Position numbers and translations under genes: made by a program
Assembly (NCBI RefSeq): GCF_002356355.1
Contig: NZ_AP018052.1
Span: 1,426,001-1,490,000 of the forward strand
DNA from: Thiohalobacter thiocyanaticus
GTDB lineage: Bacteria > Pseudomonadota > Gammaproteobacteria > Thiohalobacterales > Thiohalobacteraceae
Direction: 5' to 3'
DNA length: 64,000 bases
Notes under the pieces: generated by a model
What the model was told of the DNA's origin: nothing
Databases searched by the model: none
The model's input: only the letters and a program-made list of their open reading frames with translations
Part shown: positions 26,947-34,474 of the stretch, in pieces
Layout of the letters: every line of letters starts with the position of its first letter
How positions within the stretch are numbered: the stretch's first letter is position 1

Positions 26947-27276
26947 ATGAATGAGCCACCTGTGCCCGAAACACCAAAGAAGGCTCCAAGTGAAGCTACA
27001 AGGCTTGTGACATCTGCCGTCATTTCAGCAGCGGGTCAAATAATTGGTGGTTGGCTGACGGGGCGCGGAAATCAACCTATCACGGGACCACAGAAAGGGA
27101 CTGTTGACTACTACAAGAATATCTTTATAAACAGCAAGTGGTTCAGTCCAATTATTTTTCTTGCGATTTTCATTATTTCGTTGGGTGCACTGGTCGATGG
27201 AGCAGCAAAGATCTATTGCGTAGGCGTCAAACTCTGCTCTCTTGTGACTCTATGCAGCGCGTCGTGCCAACTCTAG
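26947..27276 (+). CDS. Hypothetical one-TM protein in a cassette
   Basis: 109 residues with a Pro/Lys-rich N-terminus, a small Ala/Gly segment (~22-40, VTSAVISAAGQIIGGWL) and one clear TM helix (~67-87, FSPIIFLAIFIISLGALV). The Cys-rich tail (CVGVKLCSLVTLCSASC) may be lipid-associated or disulfide-bonded. RBS AAGGAG lies 8 bp before the ATG. I do not recognise the family. It is the last unit of the array, between attC-like sites 3 and 4. Confidence 0.65.
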   Translation: MNEPPVPETPKKAPSEATRLVTSAVISAAGQIIGGWLTGRGNQPITGPQKGTVDYYKNIFINSKWFSPIIFLAIFIISLGALVDGAAKIYCVGVKLCSLVTLCSASCQL

Positions 27277-27285
27277 CACATCCAT

Positions 27286-27354
27286 GCCCAACCCGGCGGT
27301 AGAGAGGGTCGTCTGCCGGAAAGCCGTCAGCCACCCCTCACCTCCACGTTAACT
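27286..27354 (+). repeat. attC-like integron recombination site 4 (degenerate)
   Basis: It begins with GCCCAAC (perfect RYYYAAC) and ends with GTTAACT (one mismatch to GTTRRRY). GG-C-GGTAGAGAGGGT (27295 on) pairs with ACCCCTCACCTCC (27333-27345), with one unpaired A and two mismatches. It lies 9 bp after the previous stop. Confidence 0.55.
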
Positions 27355-27521
27355 TCTGCTATTGGTCGGTAGCTGACATCCATAATAATCGTAATAACCG
27401 GCCCCAGGGTCACGGCGTGTGACCGCGGCTCGAGATCCGCCGGGAAGAGGCGGGGCCGTTTGCCTCCCCTTACCTGGCCCAGCCGCCCTTCGGGCACCCT
27501 GTTGCCAAGTCCGGTTGTCAG

Positions 27522-27697
27522 TTAGACGACCTTTTCTGGCACCGGGGGCGGTCCGCACGTCAGGCCAGCGCCAATGGGAGGCGTCACCCGCCTTGGTAAG
27601 TGACTGATTTTTCGTTGCGCGCATCGATTACGCGGGCGGTTAGCCGCCTCCACAGCTGCTGCCAGCATTTGTATTTTAGACTACCTTTTCTGGCACC
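27522..27697. repeat. Pair of 22-bp direct repeats in a GC-rich gap
   Basis: TTAGACKACCTTTTCTGGCACC occurs at 27522-27543 and 27676-27697 (21 of 22 identical), 154 bp apart. The surrounding 27355-27821 holds no recognisable gene; a small hairpin GGTCAC/GTGACC lies at 27408-27424. They may be scars of a deleted element; unresolved. Confidence 0.5.
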
Positions 27698-27821
27698 AGC
27701 CCATAACCCGCTGTATTAAAATATAAAAATCATATCGATTTGGGCGCGGAATGGCTTCACGCCGATGGCGCCTCCCTGCAGGGCGGTTGTTTCTCGCCCA
27801 TGGCCGCTGCCATCCGTGGCC

Positions 27822-28238
27822 TCACCGGCTCAACCGGATTACAACCCGGGGTTGCAGGGGCGACTCAGCATCCTCACTGGGCGGGAGGGTCACGACATAC
27901 ACGCGACGCTGGGGTCCGTCCCGAGCCACAAGCCCCTGGAGGACATGTCCCTTGATGAGTGGGTCCGTCCACTGTCCGCGCCCGCGGTGATCCCGGTACA
28001 TGTAGCTGTGGATCGGGAGCTGGACCGGGATGGGGAACCAGTAGTCCCAGTCCCCGGCATACAGGGTGTCCAGGCGGGTCCAGCCGCCGTGGGGGAAGAC
28101 GCCCTGGCGCCGGGGCTCGCCCCAGGCGAGCAGCCGGATCCCGCCTGAGCGCGTATACACGGGCAGCACGGCGTCCGGATGGCCGAACCGGGCTAGGACC
28201 CGCTGGCCTTCGTGAAAATACAGGATGGCAATGCACAC
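27822..28238 (-). CDS. Small SRAP-like candidate protein starting Met-Cys
   Basis: 138 residues starting MCIAILYFHEGQRVLARFG. A Cys directly after the start is the hallmark of SRAP proteins, whose catalytic Cys2 is exposed by Met removal. Further segments (PVYTRSGGIRLLAWGEPRR, GWTRLDTLYAGDW, HVLQGLVARDG, RRVYVVTLPP) could correspond to the SRAP strands in shortened form, but the canonical NARAE and HxRMP motifs are not visible. The GTG start coincides with the edge of a LexA box, and the gene is divergent from the intact SRAP gene. GC-rich DNA makes chance ORFs common here, so the gene itself is only moderately certain. Confidence 0.5.
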   Translation of the reverse strand: MCIAILYFHEGQRVLARFGHPDAVLPVYTRSGGIRLLAWGEPRRQGVFPHGGWTRLDTLYAGDWDYWFPIPVQLPIHSYMYRDHRGRGQWTDPLIKGHVLQGLVARDGPQRRVYVVTLPPSEDAESPLQPRVVIRLSR

Positions 28239-28253
28239 TGTGCAAATATACAG
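28238..28253. promoter_or_regulatory. LexA (SOS) box
   Basis: CTGTGCAAATATACAG fits CTGT-N8-ACAG, with the AT-rich right half (ATACAGT) of the gammaproteobacterial LexA consensus. It lies at the start of the Met-Cys minus-strand gene and 88 bp before the intact SRAP gene, which belongs to a family often tied to the SOS response. Confidence 0.7.
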
Positions 28254-28340
28254 TTTATCCGGACCACGGGGAATCCCTGGGCAGCGGGGCGCGGGTGGGG
28301 TACCATGGCCAAAATAAGAATCAAACGGTTATGACCCAGT

Positions 28341-29015
28341 ATGTGTGGACGCTTCGCCAGGACCACGCCCCCCGAGCCCTTCGCAGAACTTGCCAAGGCC
28401 CGCTGCGAAGTCGGCGCGCTGCCCCCTCGGTATAATCTCCTGCCGGGCCAGTCAGTACTAGCCTTCCGCCTGGATCCGGCCGGTGAGCGTGAGCTGGTCG
28501 CCCTGCACTGGCCCTACATCCCGCCGTTCGAGAAGCAGCCCAAGACCCGGTACTCCACCATCAATGCCAAGGCCGAAACACTGACGACCAGCCGCCTTTG
28601 GCGGTTTCCTTTCCAGCATTTCCGCTGTCTCATCGCCGCTGATGGCTTCTATGAGCCGAAGGACACCGGTGAGAAGCGCAAGCTGCAGTATTACTTTCGA
28701 CGCAGGGACGGCGAACCCTTCTTTATGGCCGGCGTCTGGGGCCGCTGGGAGCCGCCAGAAGGGGAGGTGGGTGAGGCGTTTGATTCCTGCGCGATCATCA
28801 CGACCGAAGCCAACGCAGCCGTTGGCGAGGTTCATCCGCGGATGCCGGTGATTCTGCCGCCCGATGCCTGGGCGCAGTGGCTGGATCCGGCAGTCACTGA
28901 TCCTGAGCAAGTACAGGACCTGTTGGAGCCAGCGCCGGACGAAGGATGGGAAGGGTATCCGGTGGGCTATTACACCCGCGAGGATAGCCCGCGGGTGATC
29001 GAACGCCAAAATTGA
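28341..29015 (+). CDS. SRAP-domain protein (HMCES/YedK-like), intact copy 2
   Basis: Abasic-site processing protein: Cys2 (MCGRFARTTPP) forms a thiazolidine link with an abasic site in single-stranded DNA. Conserved features: PPRYNLLPGQ, STINAKAET (catalytic Glu), LIAADGFYEP, AGVWGRWEPP, and VHPRMPVILP (catalytic His). The common GFYEW is GFYEP in both copies. Length 224 residues, normal. It is a near-identical paralogue of the interrupted copy at 19673 over more than 600 bp, including sequence beyond the stop. It is probably SOS-inducible through the LexA box. Confidence 0.92.
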   Translation: MCGRFARTTPPEPFAELAKARCEVGALPPRYNLLPGQSVLAFRLDPAGERELVALHWPYIPPFEKQPKTRYSTINAKAETLTTSRLWRFPFQHFRCLIAADGFYEPKDTGEKRKLQYYFRRRDGEPFFMAGVWGRWEPPEGEVGEAFDSCAIITTEANAAVGEVHPRMPVILPPDAWAQWLDPAVTDPEQVQDLLEPAPDEGWEGYPVGYYTREDSPRVIERQN

Positions 29016-29018
29016 AAA

Positions 29019-29036
29019 CCCCCGCCGGAGCGGGGG
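29019..29036 (+). terminator. GC-rich hairpin after SRAP gene
   Basis: CCCCCGC/GCGGGGG with a cgga loop starts 3 bp after the SRAP stop. No T-run follows. The same hairpin in the broken copy lies at 20354-20371, upstream of its stop. Confidence 0.45.
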
Positions 29037-29191
29037 CTGCGCCTTCCCTGGCATTGAGCCGGATCGCAGACCCTAGTGTCGCTCGGCGCAAAAGTAGTAT
29101 CCAGTGATCCTTGTCTGGAGTCTGTCCGCTGTGGCTGAAATTCCTGACAGCCTGGGATTACATCTGCAATCTCCGCATCCACAGAAGATAA

Positions 29192-29470
29192 GTGGGGGGT
29201 GAGGACAAGAGCAAGCCGGCGCCGGCCCAGCGCCAGATCATGCCGTATCCGGAGAACGATGCAGTGATTCAGGAGTTTCGTCGCCGGTTCGCAGATGCGG
29301 GCAACCCGATACCCAGTCACTCCCAGATCCTCCGCGCCGAGGTCGCTACCCTGGCCCGGCTGACGGCCGGGAGGTTGCCAATCTCGTGGAATAATATGCT
29401 GGGTGTGGATCCATACGTGCGTAGGGCGTGGATATGTATATATGGAGGGAGAGATGCTATCGAAAGATGA
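29192..29470 (+). CDS. Hypothetical protein, doubtful
   Basis: 92 residues from a GTG start: helical, charged (PYPENDAVIQEFRRRFADAG, HSQILRAEVATLARLTAGR), with no motif I recognise. The composition is protein-like and the frame is open, but there is no good ribosome-binding site. It may be the remnant of a gene lost from the other module copy. Confidence 0.3.
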   Translation: MGGEDKSKPAPAQRQIMPYPENDAVIQEFRRRFADAGNPIPSHSQILRAEVATLARLTAGRLPISWNNMLGVDPYVRRAWICIYGGRDAIER

Positions 29471-29594
29471 ACAGGAAACATGGGAAAAGAGGAAAAAGGA
29501 AATCCGGACCCGGCACCCGCGCCTTATTCCCAAGCAGTTAGGCTTTGCGTGCCCGCCGGCTTAGGCGGAGGTTCTCGAGGACACATTTCGGCAG

Positions 29595-29864
29595 ATGGAA
29601 GAGGCCGCAGAGCGGATGGATCTTCCTACTGATGCTTGGCCTCAGATCACTGATGTAAAAGAAAAATACGGCGGATTGAGAATCTACTACCAAGGGTGCA
29701 GCCTGTCAGATGAAGCGGTTTTCGATCAGATTATCGAAGCCGCTGAAGAGCGCATCGAGCGCACATGCGTGAAATGTGGCGCCCCAGGCCGTGTCGGTCC
29801 CTGTGGCATGTGGTCGTATTGCGGCGAGCACATGCCCGAGACTGAGGACGAGCGCGTGCTGTGA
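29595..29864 (+). CDS. Zinc-ribbon protein, N-terminally short paralogue
   Basis: 89 residues. ITDVKEKYGGLRIYYQG followed by ERTCVKCGAPGRVG and a Cys-Gly-Glu-His end matches the 152-residue protein at 42511-42966 (AQIKQKFGGLRVYLS, FRTCEKCGKPARPG) but lacks its first ~65 residues. Four metal ligands can be counted (CVKC, then C and H/C near WSYCGEH). Function unknown; such proteins are widespread in mobile DNA. It could be a truncated gene or a short family member. Confidence 0.5.
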   Translation: MEEAAERMDLPTDAWPQITDVKEKYGGLRIYYQGCSLSDEAVFDQIIEAAEERIERTCVKCGAPGRVGPCGMWSYCGEHMPETEDERVL

Positions 29865-29872
29865 CCCAAAAT

Positions 29873-29906
29873 CCGAGGGCGCCGGGTACGCTTCGGCGAC
29901 CCTCGG
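29873..29906 (+). terminator. Stem-loop terminator after zinc-ribbon gene
   Basis: CCGAGGG-CGCCG pairs with CGGCGACCCTCGG across a 10-nt loop with one bulged base, 9 bp after the stop codon. It is the strong version of the hairpin at 20563. Confidence 0.6.
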
Positions 29907-29961
29907 GCTTACGCAGTAATTATCTGATAAAAAATAAAAATATATGCCTTATCGAATAAAA

Positions 29962-29985
29962 ATGTACCACGTGACACACTTTTTT
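29962..29985 (+). repeat. Palindromic repeat copy 3 (ATGTACCACGTGACACACTTTTTT)
   Basis: Third copy of the palindrome plus T-tract seen at 20651 and 20848, followed by the same cgcagt-ggaga sequence. It begins the ~150-bp stretch that matches the upstream region of the endonuclease I gene. Confidence 0.6.
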
Positions 29986-30076
29986 CGCAGTAGGAGAAGG
30001 GGCGGAGACCAGCCTATCGGGATCTAGATCTGATCCGCCGCCAAGCAAAATAATTAACAAGCCATTGGGATAAGAA

Positions 30077-30148
30077 ATGGGGTTTTCGGACAAGCAAGCG
30101 TGGATTGGTATTGTCGTGTACCTACTGTTTACCCCTTTGGCCACTTGA
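30077..30148 (+). pseudogene. Truncated 5' end of an endonuclease I gene
   Basis: It reads MGFSDKQAWIGIVVYLLFTPLAT and stops. The first 12 residues and the 110 bp before them match the intact endonuclease I gene at 20963 almost base for base, then similarity ends near 30110. Only the signal peptide part is left. Confidence 0.75.
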
Positions 30149-30316
30149 TCCTGCTGTTGTATCTCGTCTGGCTGATCGTTCGCTGCCTTCTAAGGGCCTC
30201 AAACTGGCCAGCCGCAGCGAGCCGATACCGAATCCCGGAATCTGGCTATTCTGATCGTCAACAACACAACCCCTTCTTGCCGCCCTTCGTGGCTTTTGTT
30301 TGCACGGTCGGTTGGC

Positions 30317-30450
30317 TGGCCCGTATTGGCCCACTTCGGGCCCGAAGTGGGCCAATACGGGCCACTTTAGTAGAGCGCACCGTCATCAAACACCTTACTG
30401 GGCCAATACGGGCCACTTTGGGCCCGAAGTGGGCCAATACGGGCCACTTT
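30317..30450. repeat. 48-bp perfect palindrome and three 20-bp direct repeats
   Basis: 30317-30364 is a perfect inverted repeat (24-bp arms, centre GGGCCC). The unit GGGCCAATACGGGCCACTTT occurs at 30349-30368, 30400-30419 and 30431-30450, and once inverted as the left arm of the palindrome. The last two units are linked by tgggcccgaagt, the palindrome centre again. It lies 200-340 bp upstream of the tyrosine recombinase, so it may be its recombination or binding region. Confidence 0.85.
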
Positions 30451-30619
30451 GCCAGGCGCTGAACTTGATCCGGTGCCGATCTCCAGACTCGAAAACACCA
30501 TTCTGCGCTCGATGCCAACACCCATTAACGATACCCAATTTAAAAAAGATGCCGAATCTGGTGTGAGCTAACCGGGGAAACCATTGTCAATATTTACTAC
30601 CCGGTTAGATCGCCGATAC

Positions 30620-30644
30620 CATTAATACACATCGTGTATTAATG
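30620..30644. promoter_or_regulatory. Perfect inverted repeat in front of the recombinase gene
   Basis: CATTAATACAC and GTGTATTAATG are perfect 11-bp arms around atc. The repeat ends at the Shine-Dalgarno GGAGGAGG (30645-30652). It may be an operator or a recombination core; as RNA it would put a hairpin directly before the ribosome site. Confidence 0.6.
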
Positions 30645-30660
30645 GGAGGAGGGACAGATT

Positions 30661-32055
30661 TTGCGAGCGGGAACGCGAGTAAAATTGGCCCGACCCCGGG
30701 AGGCTCTGACGGGCCATTTGCATCCAAATGGCATGACAGGGCCGAGGACGACTGAGATGGGCATCAATACAGAATACGGTATCAACACAAATTCGGCATC
30801 CGACACCCAATCGCGCAACATTTCCCGATTGGCATCGAAGTTCGACCTCGGCATCAAATCCGAAAATGCAGAATTCCGATTGCTGAATCCGGACAACATT
30901 AACACGATCGAAGATGCGAATATGGTCGCCAAGCGCGCGCACCAATACGTCGAGAAGGAGCCGCGTGAGCTGTCACCGAGCACGGTACGCTGCTACGAGA
31001 GTATGGTCCGGCACATCGAGCATTACCGCATGGGCATGTCCGACGTGCCCAATATGCCGCGACTCGGAAAATACCATCCCGGCCACAAGCAATATTGCGT
31101 CGCGCGCGCCGCCTTGGTGTGGGATGCGCAGCGGGGCGTCAATGTGTGGTTCGAGAAAATGGGGCATGCATGGCAGGTGCAGGACAAGATCGGCCTGCTG
31201 TACGCCGCCAAAATGCTCGCCCACTACCTGCGCACCCTGATCGCATTCCCGAAAGGTGAAAAAAGCTCCGCGCTCAAGACCGCCAACGCCGTGCGTGAAC
31301 AAATCGGTAAGCGGGAACCGCCGCGAACCGGAGGTGAGCGGGGATCGAAGAAGAAATTGCTGCCGAGGCTTCCGAAAGATTGGCGTCACCGGATGTGGTC
31401 AGCGGCGGCCGGCTCGAAAAAATACCGACTGCCACTGGCCGCGATTGCCTGCTGCGGTTGCCGGCCGGCGGAATTGAAAAATGGCGTCACGGTAAAATTG
31501 GTCGATGGAGACCTGCTTTACTTCCGCATCGAGGGGGTGAAGGTCGACGAAGGCAGGGGCCACAAAGTGCGCTCCGTCACTTTCGCCCTGGCAGATCCGG
31601 AGGCGCATCCAGAGTTCATCTGGCTTCGGGACCATGTGCGTGACGCCGGAGGGGAAAAGCGGGTCAACATCTCTAACGCCAATGCGTTCGGCATGGCGGT
31701 GAGCCGATTCAGCAAAAATGCATTCCCCCGGATGCGTAATACCGTCACCCCTTACGTCTATCGTCACGCCATGGCGCAGATGATGAAAACGGATCCGGAT
31801 ACGGATCAGGAAACCATTGCCCAGGTACTGGGTCATATCACCGACCGGACGCAACGCCATTATGGGACCCGAAAACAGAAAGGCTCATCCGGCCTGAAAG
31901 TGATCTGGTCATGGTCCAGCCGGAAAGTTAAGCTGGATGAATCTACTCGGAATCGTGACCCGGTCCGCCAGGCGCAATTCCAGAACGTGATGACCGGAAT
32001 CCATATCCCGAAAACTAAACGCGGAAGTTTTCCGCTAACGGCGCAAAAAATTTGA
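30661..32055 (+). CDS. Tyrosine recombinase / integrase-domain protein
   Basis: C-terminal catalytic domain: Arg I in CCGCRPAEL, then TPYVYRHAMAQ (H-x-x-R box with Tyr for the first His), VLGHITDRTQRHYG with the nucleophile Tyr. The N-terminal SAM-like DNA-binding domain (~90-190) has RHIEHYRMGMSDVP. It is not IntI-like: no extra helix between motifs II and III is evident. The TTG start at 30661 is 8 bp after a strong Shine-Dalgarno; ATG codons at 30733 and 30757 are alternatives. It probably moves this part of the island, acting on the palindromic repeats just upstream. Confidence 0.82.
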   Translation: MRAGTRVKLARPREALTGHLHPNGMTGPRTTEMGINTEYGINTNSASDTQSRNISRLASKFDLGIKSENAEFRLLNPDNINTIEDANMVAKRAHQYVEKEPRELSPSTVRCYESMVRHIEHYRMGMSDVPNMPRLGKYHPGHKQYCVARAALVWDAQRGVNVWFEKMGHAWQVQDKIGLLYAAKMLAHYLRTLIAFPKGEKSSALKTANAVREQIGKREPPRTGGERGSKKKLLPRLPKDWRHRMWSAAAGSKKYRLPLAAIACCGCRPAELKNGVTVKLVDGDLLYFRIEGVKVDEGRGHKVRSVTFALADPEAHPEFIWLRDHVRDAGGEKRVNISNANAFGMAVSRFSKNAFPRMRNTVTPYVYRHAMAQMMKTDPDTDQETIAQVLGHITDRTQRHYGTRKQKGSSGLKVIWSWSSRKVKLDESTRNRDPVRQAQFQNVMTGIHIPKTKRGSFPLTAQKI

Positions 32056-33320
32056 TTTAACTCTCAGCGCGAGGACCCCGCAGCGCTGCCTGATCTGTCC
32101 CGGCTGCCGCCGACACTTCCCAGGGAGCGCGCTGCGGGGATGGGTAGACCGAGCCCCAAACTGACGACGAAACGAAAAGGTACGACGCAATGAAAATCAG
32201 TGAAGGGCATTGCGGCTGTCGCCGCTCCCGGATCCCCGGTGCCGGCCGGGTGAACAGCATAGCCATTCCTTTCGGTCGGTCAAAGCATTGTTCGCACACT
32301 GCCTGCGCTGCGCTCCACCTGGACCTTTCATCATTCCATGCCTTCATAAACTCCGAGGCCGGCTCCGGGGAATGGCATATTGAACTTGAAGAGGGTCTGT
32401 CGTCGTGATGTGCAATAAGAGACCGAGATCAGTATCGCTGCATAGGGAAAACGCCTGCAGGATGTCGTTGCGTCGGCCCGTAAGAAAGCGGACCCGCACT
32501 TCCAGATCAATCTCGACCCGCGGACCCGTGAGCCACTGGGTCTGGTCAAATCGAGGAAAAATCGGTTGCAGGCCATCGTGTCGGTTCGCTGCAGGTGTAA
32601 ATACTTCGGATGTACGCGGACATGGATCAAAGGATCGACCTTATGAACTCGACAGGGGGATATTTCTTATACGCAAGACTAGATCGATGCCGGTTTCTCA
32701 GGTACCGCCACTGATCAGGTGTAAGCCATTGTGGAGTTGGCGACGGAACTGTTCGGCCCTGAACCGGACAAGCGCCTGCAGTGGTCAAGACCGACGCACA
32801 GGGAAAACCGCAGCGCGAGAATATCGTTGCCACCTGCCTACCAGACCCGGGGCGATTCATGTAGCCGCTCTGCAATAATTCCGAATCATGCCAATTTTTG
32901 GAATTTCGGTTTCGCACTTAATAGTCTGCATCTGAACTGGCTTCCGTCCTCATATTTATAAGTAACTGCATTAATTAGTATTAAATCCTGATTCGGTCAT
33001 TTTTGCGCTGGTGTATATGAATGATGTTTACCTTTCCAATTGGGGGCAATGTCAAGGGTAACAATGTGGTGAATGATGTAGATAATAGGATATGAGGAAT
33101 GTGATGAAGAGGTAGCTTTAATTATATAGGGTAGGTCAGATGCTGAGGTACTCCTATTTTAGGATGGTGAAGTGTGATGAGGGTATGAGCCACCATGCTA
33201 TACTAACGGGTTGCAGCCGCCAATCTTAGTATTGGGAAAACATACACTCTGACCTTGTCTTATATCATATGAAAAACCTTCATCATGTTCTGTGTGTCTA
33301 AAACTGCATAGGTGATCATC
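32056..33320. other. 1.26-kb stretch without a recognisable gene
   Basis: Short open frames here lack family motifs and ribosome sites. In 32450-32645 one frame reads QDVVASARKKADPHF and NLDPRTREPLGLV and then decays, and gcctgcag and caygggaaaa-type words recur near 32760-32820. This suggests degraded coding DNA. From 32950 on the sequence is AT-rich and probably contains the promoter of the next gene. Confidence 0.5.
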
Positions 33321-33683
33321 ATGAAAGACATTAAATCAGCACTTGAAGAAAAACGCCGCTTTCTCGCTGAGCGTGCCACCCGGATACGTACGGCGGGTAT
33401 ACCAGCATTGCAACAGCTCATTCTGGTCGGGCATACCGATACCGGTGGTGGAAGGGAAGCACGAGCACTGTTGACTGCACTTTATGCGCCTCAGGCGCAT
33501 TCATATTCACTTGATGGATTGCGGGCGTTTGATTCAGAGCTGACAGAAGCTGCGCTTGCGGTAATGGCATTGGACTCCCTCGCTGAGATGTCGATTGACC
33601 GATGGGTGCCTAACGCGGCAGTTATACGGGAGTGGTCTGTTGAAAATATGAACCAGCATGCCCCTGTACAGCTGACACCTTAG
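33321..33683 (+). CDS. DUF7673-like hypothetical protein
   Basis: 120 residues from ATG (a GTG 9 bp upstream is also possible). IPALQQLILVGHTDTGGGREARALLTALY followed by RAFDSELTEAALAVMALDSLAEM recalls the DUF7673 pattern (ALxRLL-x-A-xxDTGQ ... LL) seen in plasmid and ICE genes. Function unknown. It stands alone in the island, followed by a hairpin. Confidence 0.6.
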   Translation: MKDIKSALEEKRRFLAERATRIRTAGIPALQQLILVGHTDTGGGREARALLTALYAPQAHSYSLDGLRAFDSELTEAALAVMALDSLAEMSIDRWVPNAAVIREWSVENMNQHAPVQLTP

Positions 33684-33717
33684 CCTGTAGTGAATGTGCT
33701 GCTTTAACCACGTTAAT

Positions 33718-33745
33718 CCCCCTCCAGTCTCGCTACTGGAGGGGG
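33718..33745. terminator. Strong GC hairpin
   Basis: CCCCCTCCAG and CTGGAGGGGG pair perfectly (10 bp) around an 8-nt loop, 35 bp after the DUF7673-like stop. No T-run follows on either strand, so termination is likely but not certain. Confidence 0.55.
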
Positions 33746-33922
33746 AAAATCCGAGATTCATGACAGAAGTGACGAGTATATATATTAATCAATTACGCAT
33801 ATGTCGATGGTGTACGTTATATATAATACGCAATAAGATACTGAAAAACAATATAAAAATTGGAATTTGGGCTCAGAAATTGAGATAATATGCATGAAGG
33901 GTAGGTGGATAGGAGAAAAGGC

Positions 33923-34147
33923 ATGAACTACATCGCGAGACTCATTCTGGAGGCCCTGATCGAGCAGGGGCATGACGATGCATATATTGAAGAAAAGCGC
34001 ATCGAGTTGTCGGGGCATACCGGGAAATTCTGCTCACTTTTGTCATTGAATTGTTTTGATGCCGATACGACTCGGAAGGTCGCTGATAAAGTAGGCGTCC
34101 CAGTCGACGACTTGAAGACGACGCTGCATACAATCCGGGAGTTCTAA
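33923..34147 (+). CDS. Small hypothetical protein
   Basis: 74 residues, starting MNYIARLILEALIEQGHDD; two helical segments and a Val/Asp-rich end (KVGVPVDDLKTTLHTIREF). ATG is 7 bp after AGGAG, and a terminator follows, so this is a real monocistronic gene. I do not recognise the family. Confidence 0.6.
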   Translation: MNYIARLILEALIEQGHDDAYIEEKRIELSGHTGKFCSLLSLNCFDADTTRKVADKVGVPVDDLKTTLHTIREF

Positions 34148-34162
34148 TTAACAGAGTTTAAT

Positions 34163-34190
34163 ATTTCTGATAAGGCGCATTATCAGAAAT
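34163..34190 (+). terminator. Rho-independent terminator
   Basis: ATTTCTGATAA pairs perfectly with TTATCAGAAAT around ggcgca and is followed by TTCTTATT. It lies 15 bp after the preceding stop codon. Confidence 0.75.
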
Positions 34191-34270
34191 TTCTTATTGA
34201 ATTCGGTGTCTTGAAATCGTCGAGGTCGTGATATTCAATACTCCAAATTGCCGTGCCACAGGAGGTGCGC

Positions 34271-34474
34271 ATGTCTGACCGGTTGCGCCGAGTCGCCTAT
34301 ATCTATCGCGCCGCAATACAGCTATTTGAAGGTGACAGGAGGATGGCCCGGCGTTGGCTGCGTCGGCCATCCAGGGCTCTCGGCGGTGATACGCCTCTGG
34401 AGTATATAAGGACGGATGCGGGTGCCGAGGAGGTATTGGACCTGATCGGTCGATTGGAGCATGGAGTGATGTGA
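34271..34474 (+). CDS. DUF2384 (MbcA/ParS) antitoxin C-terminal domain protein
   Basis: 67 residues from ATG with GGAGG 5 bp upstream. AIQLFEGDRRMARRWLRRPSRALGGDTPLEYIRTDAGAEEVLDLI is the toxin-binding DUF2384 C-terminal domain; the usual Xre-like N-terminal domain is missing. Its stop overlaps the GTG of the next gene, which carries a full Xre-MbcA-like region. It may be a stand-alone half antitoxin or a truncation. No RES-type toxin follows. Confidence 0.65.
   Translation: MSDRLRRVAYIYRAAIQLFEGDRRMARRWLRRPSRALGGDTPLEYIRTDAGAEEVLDLIGRLEHGVM

Noticed and set aside
29537-29543. GTTAGGC, a perfect integron core-site sequence
   Set aside because: No paired arm or left-hand core could be found around it; a 7-mer of this degeneracy occurs by chance.
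30661-32055. Tyrosine recombinase as the integron integrase of the cassette array
   Set aside because: It lacks recognisable IntI features, lies after the array in the wrong relation to the cassettes, and has its own palindromic sites.
32190-32961. Short plus-strand frames of 60-160 codons in the gap after the recombinase
   Set aside because: No ribosome sites, no family motifs and mutually overlapping frames; treated as degraded DNA.
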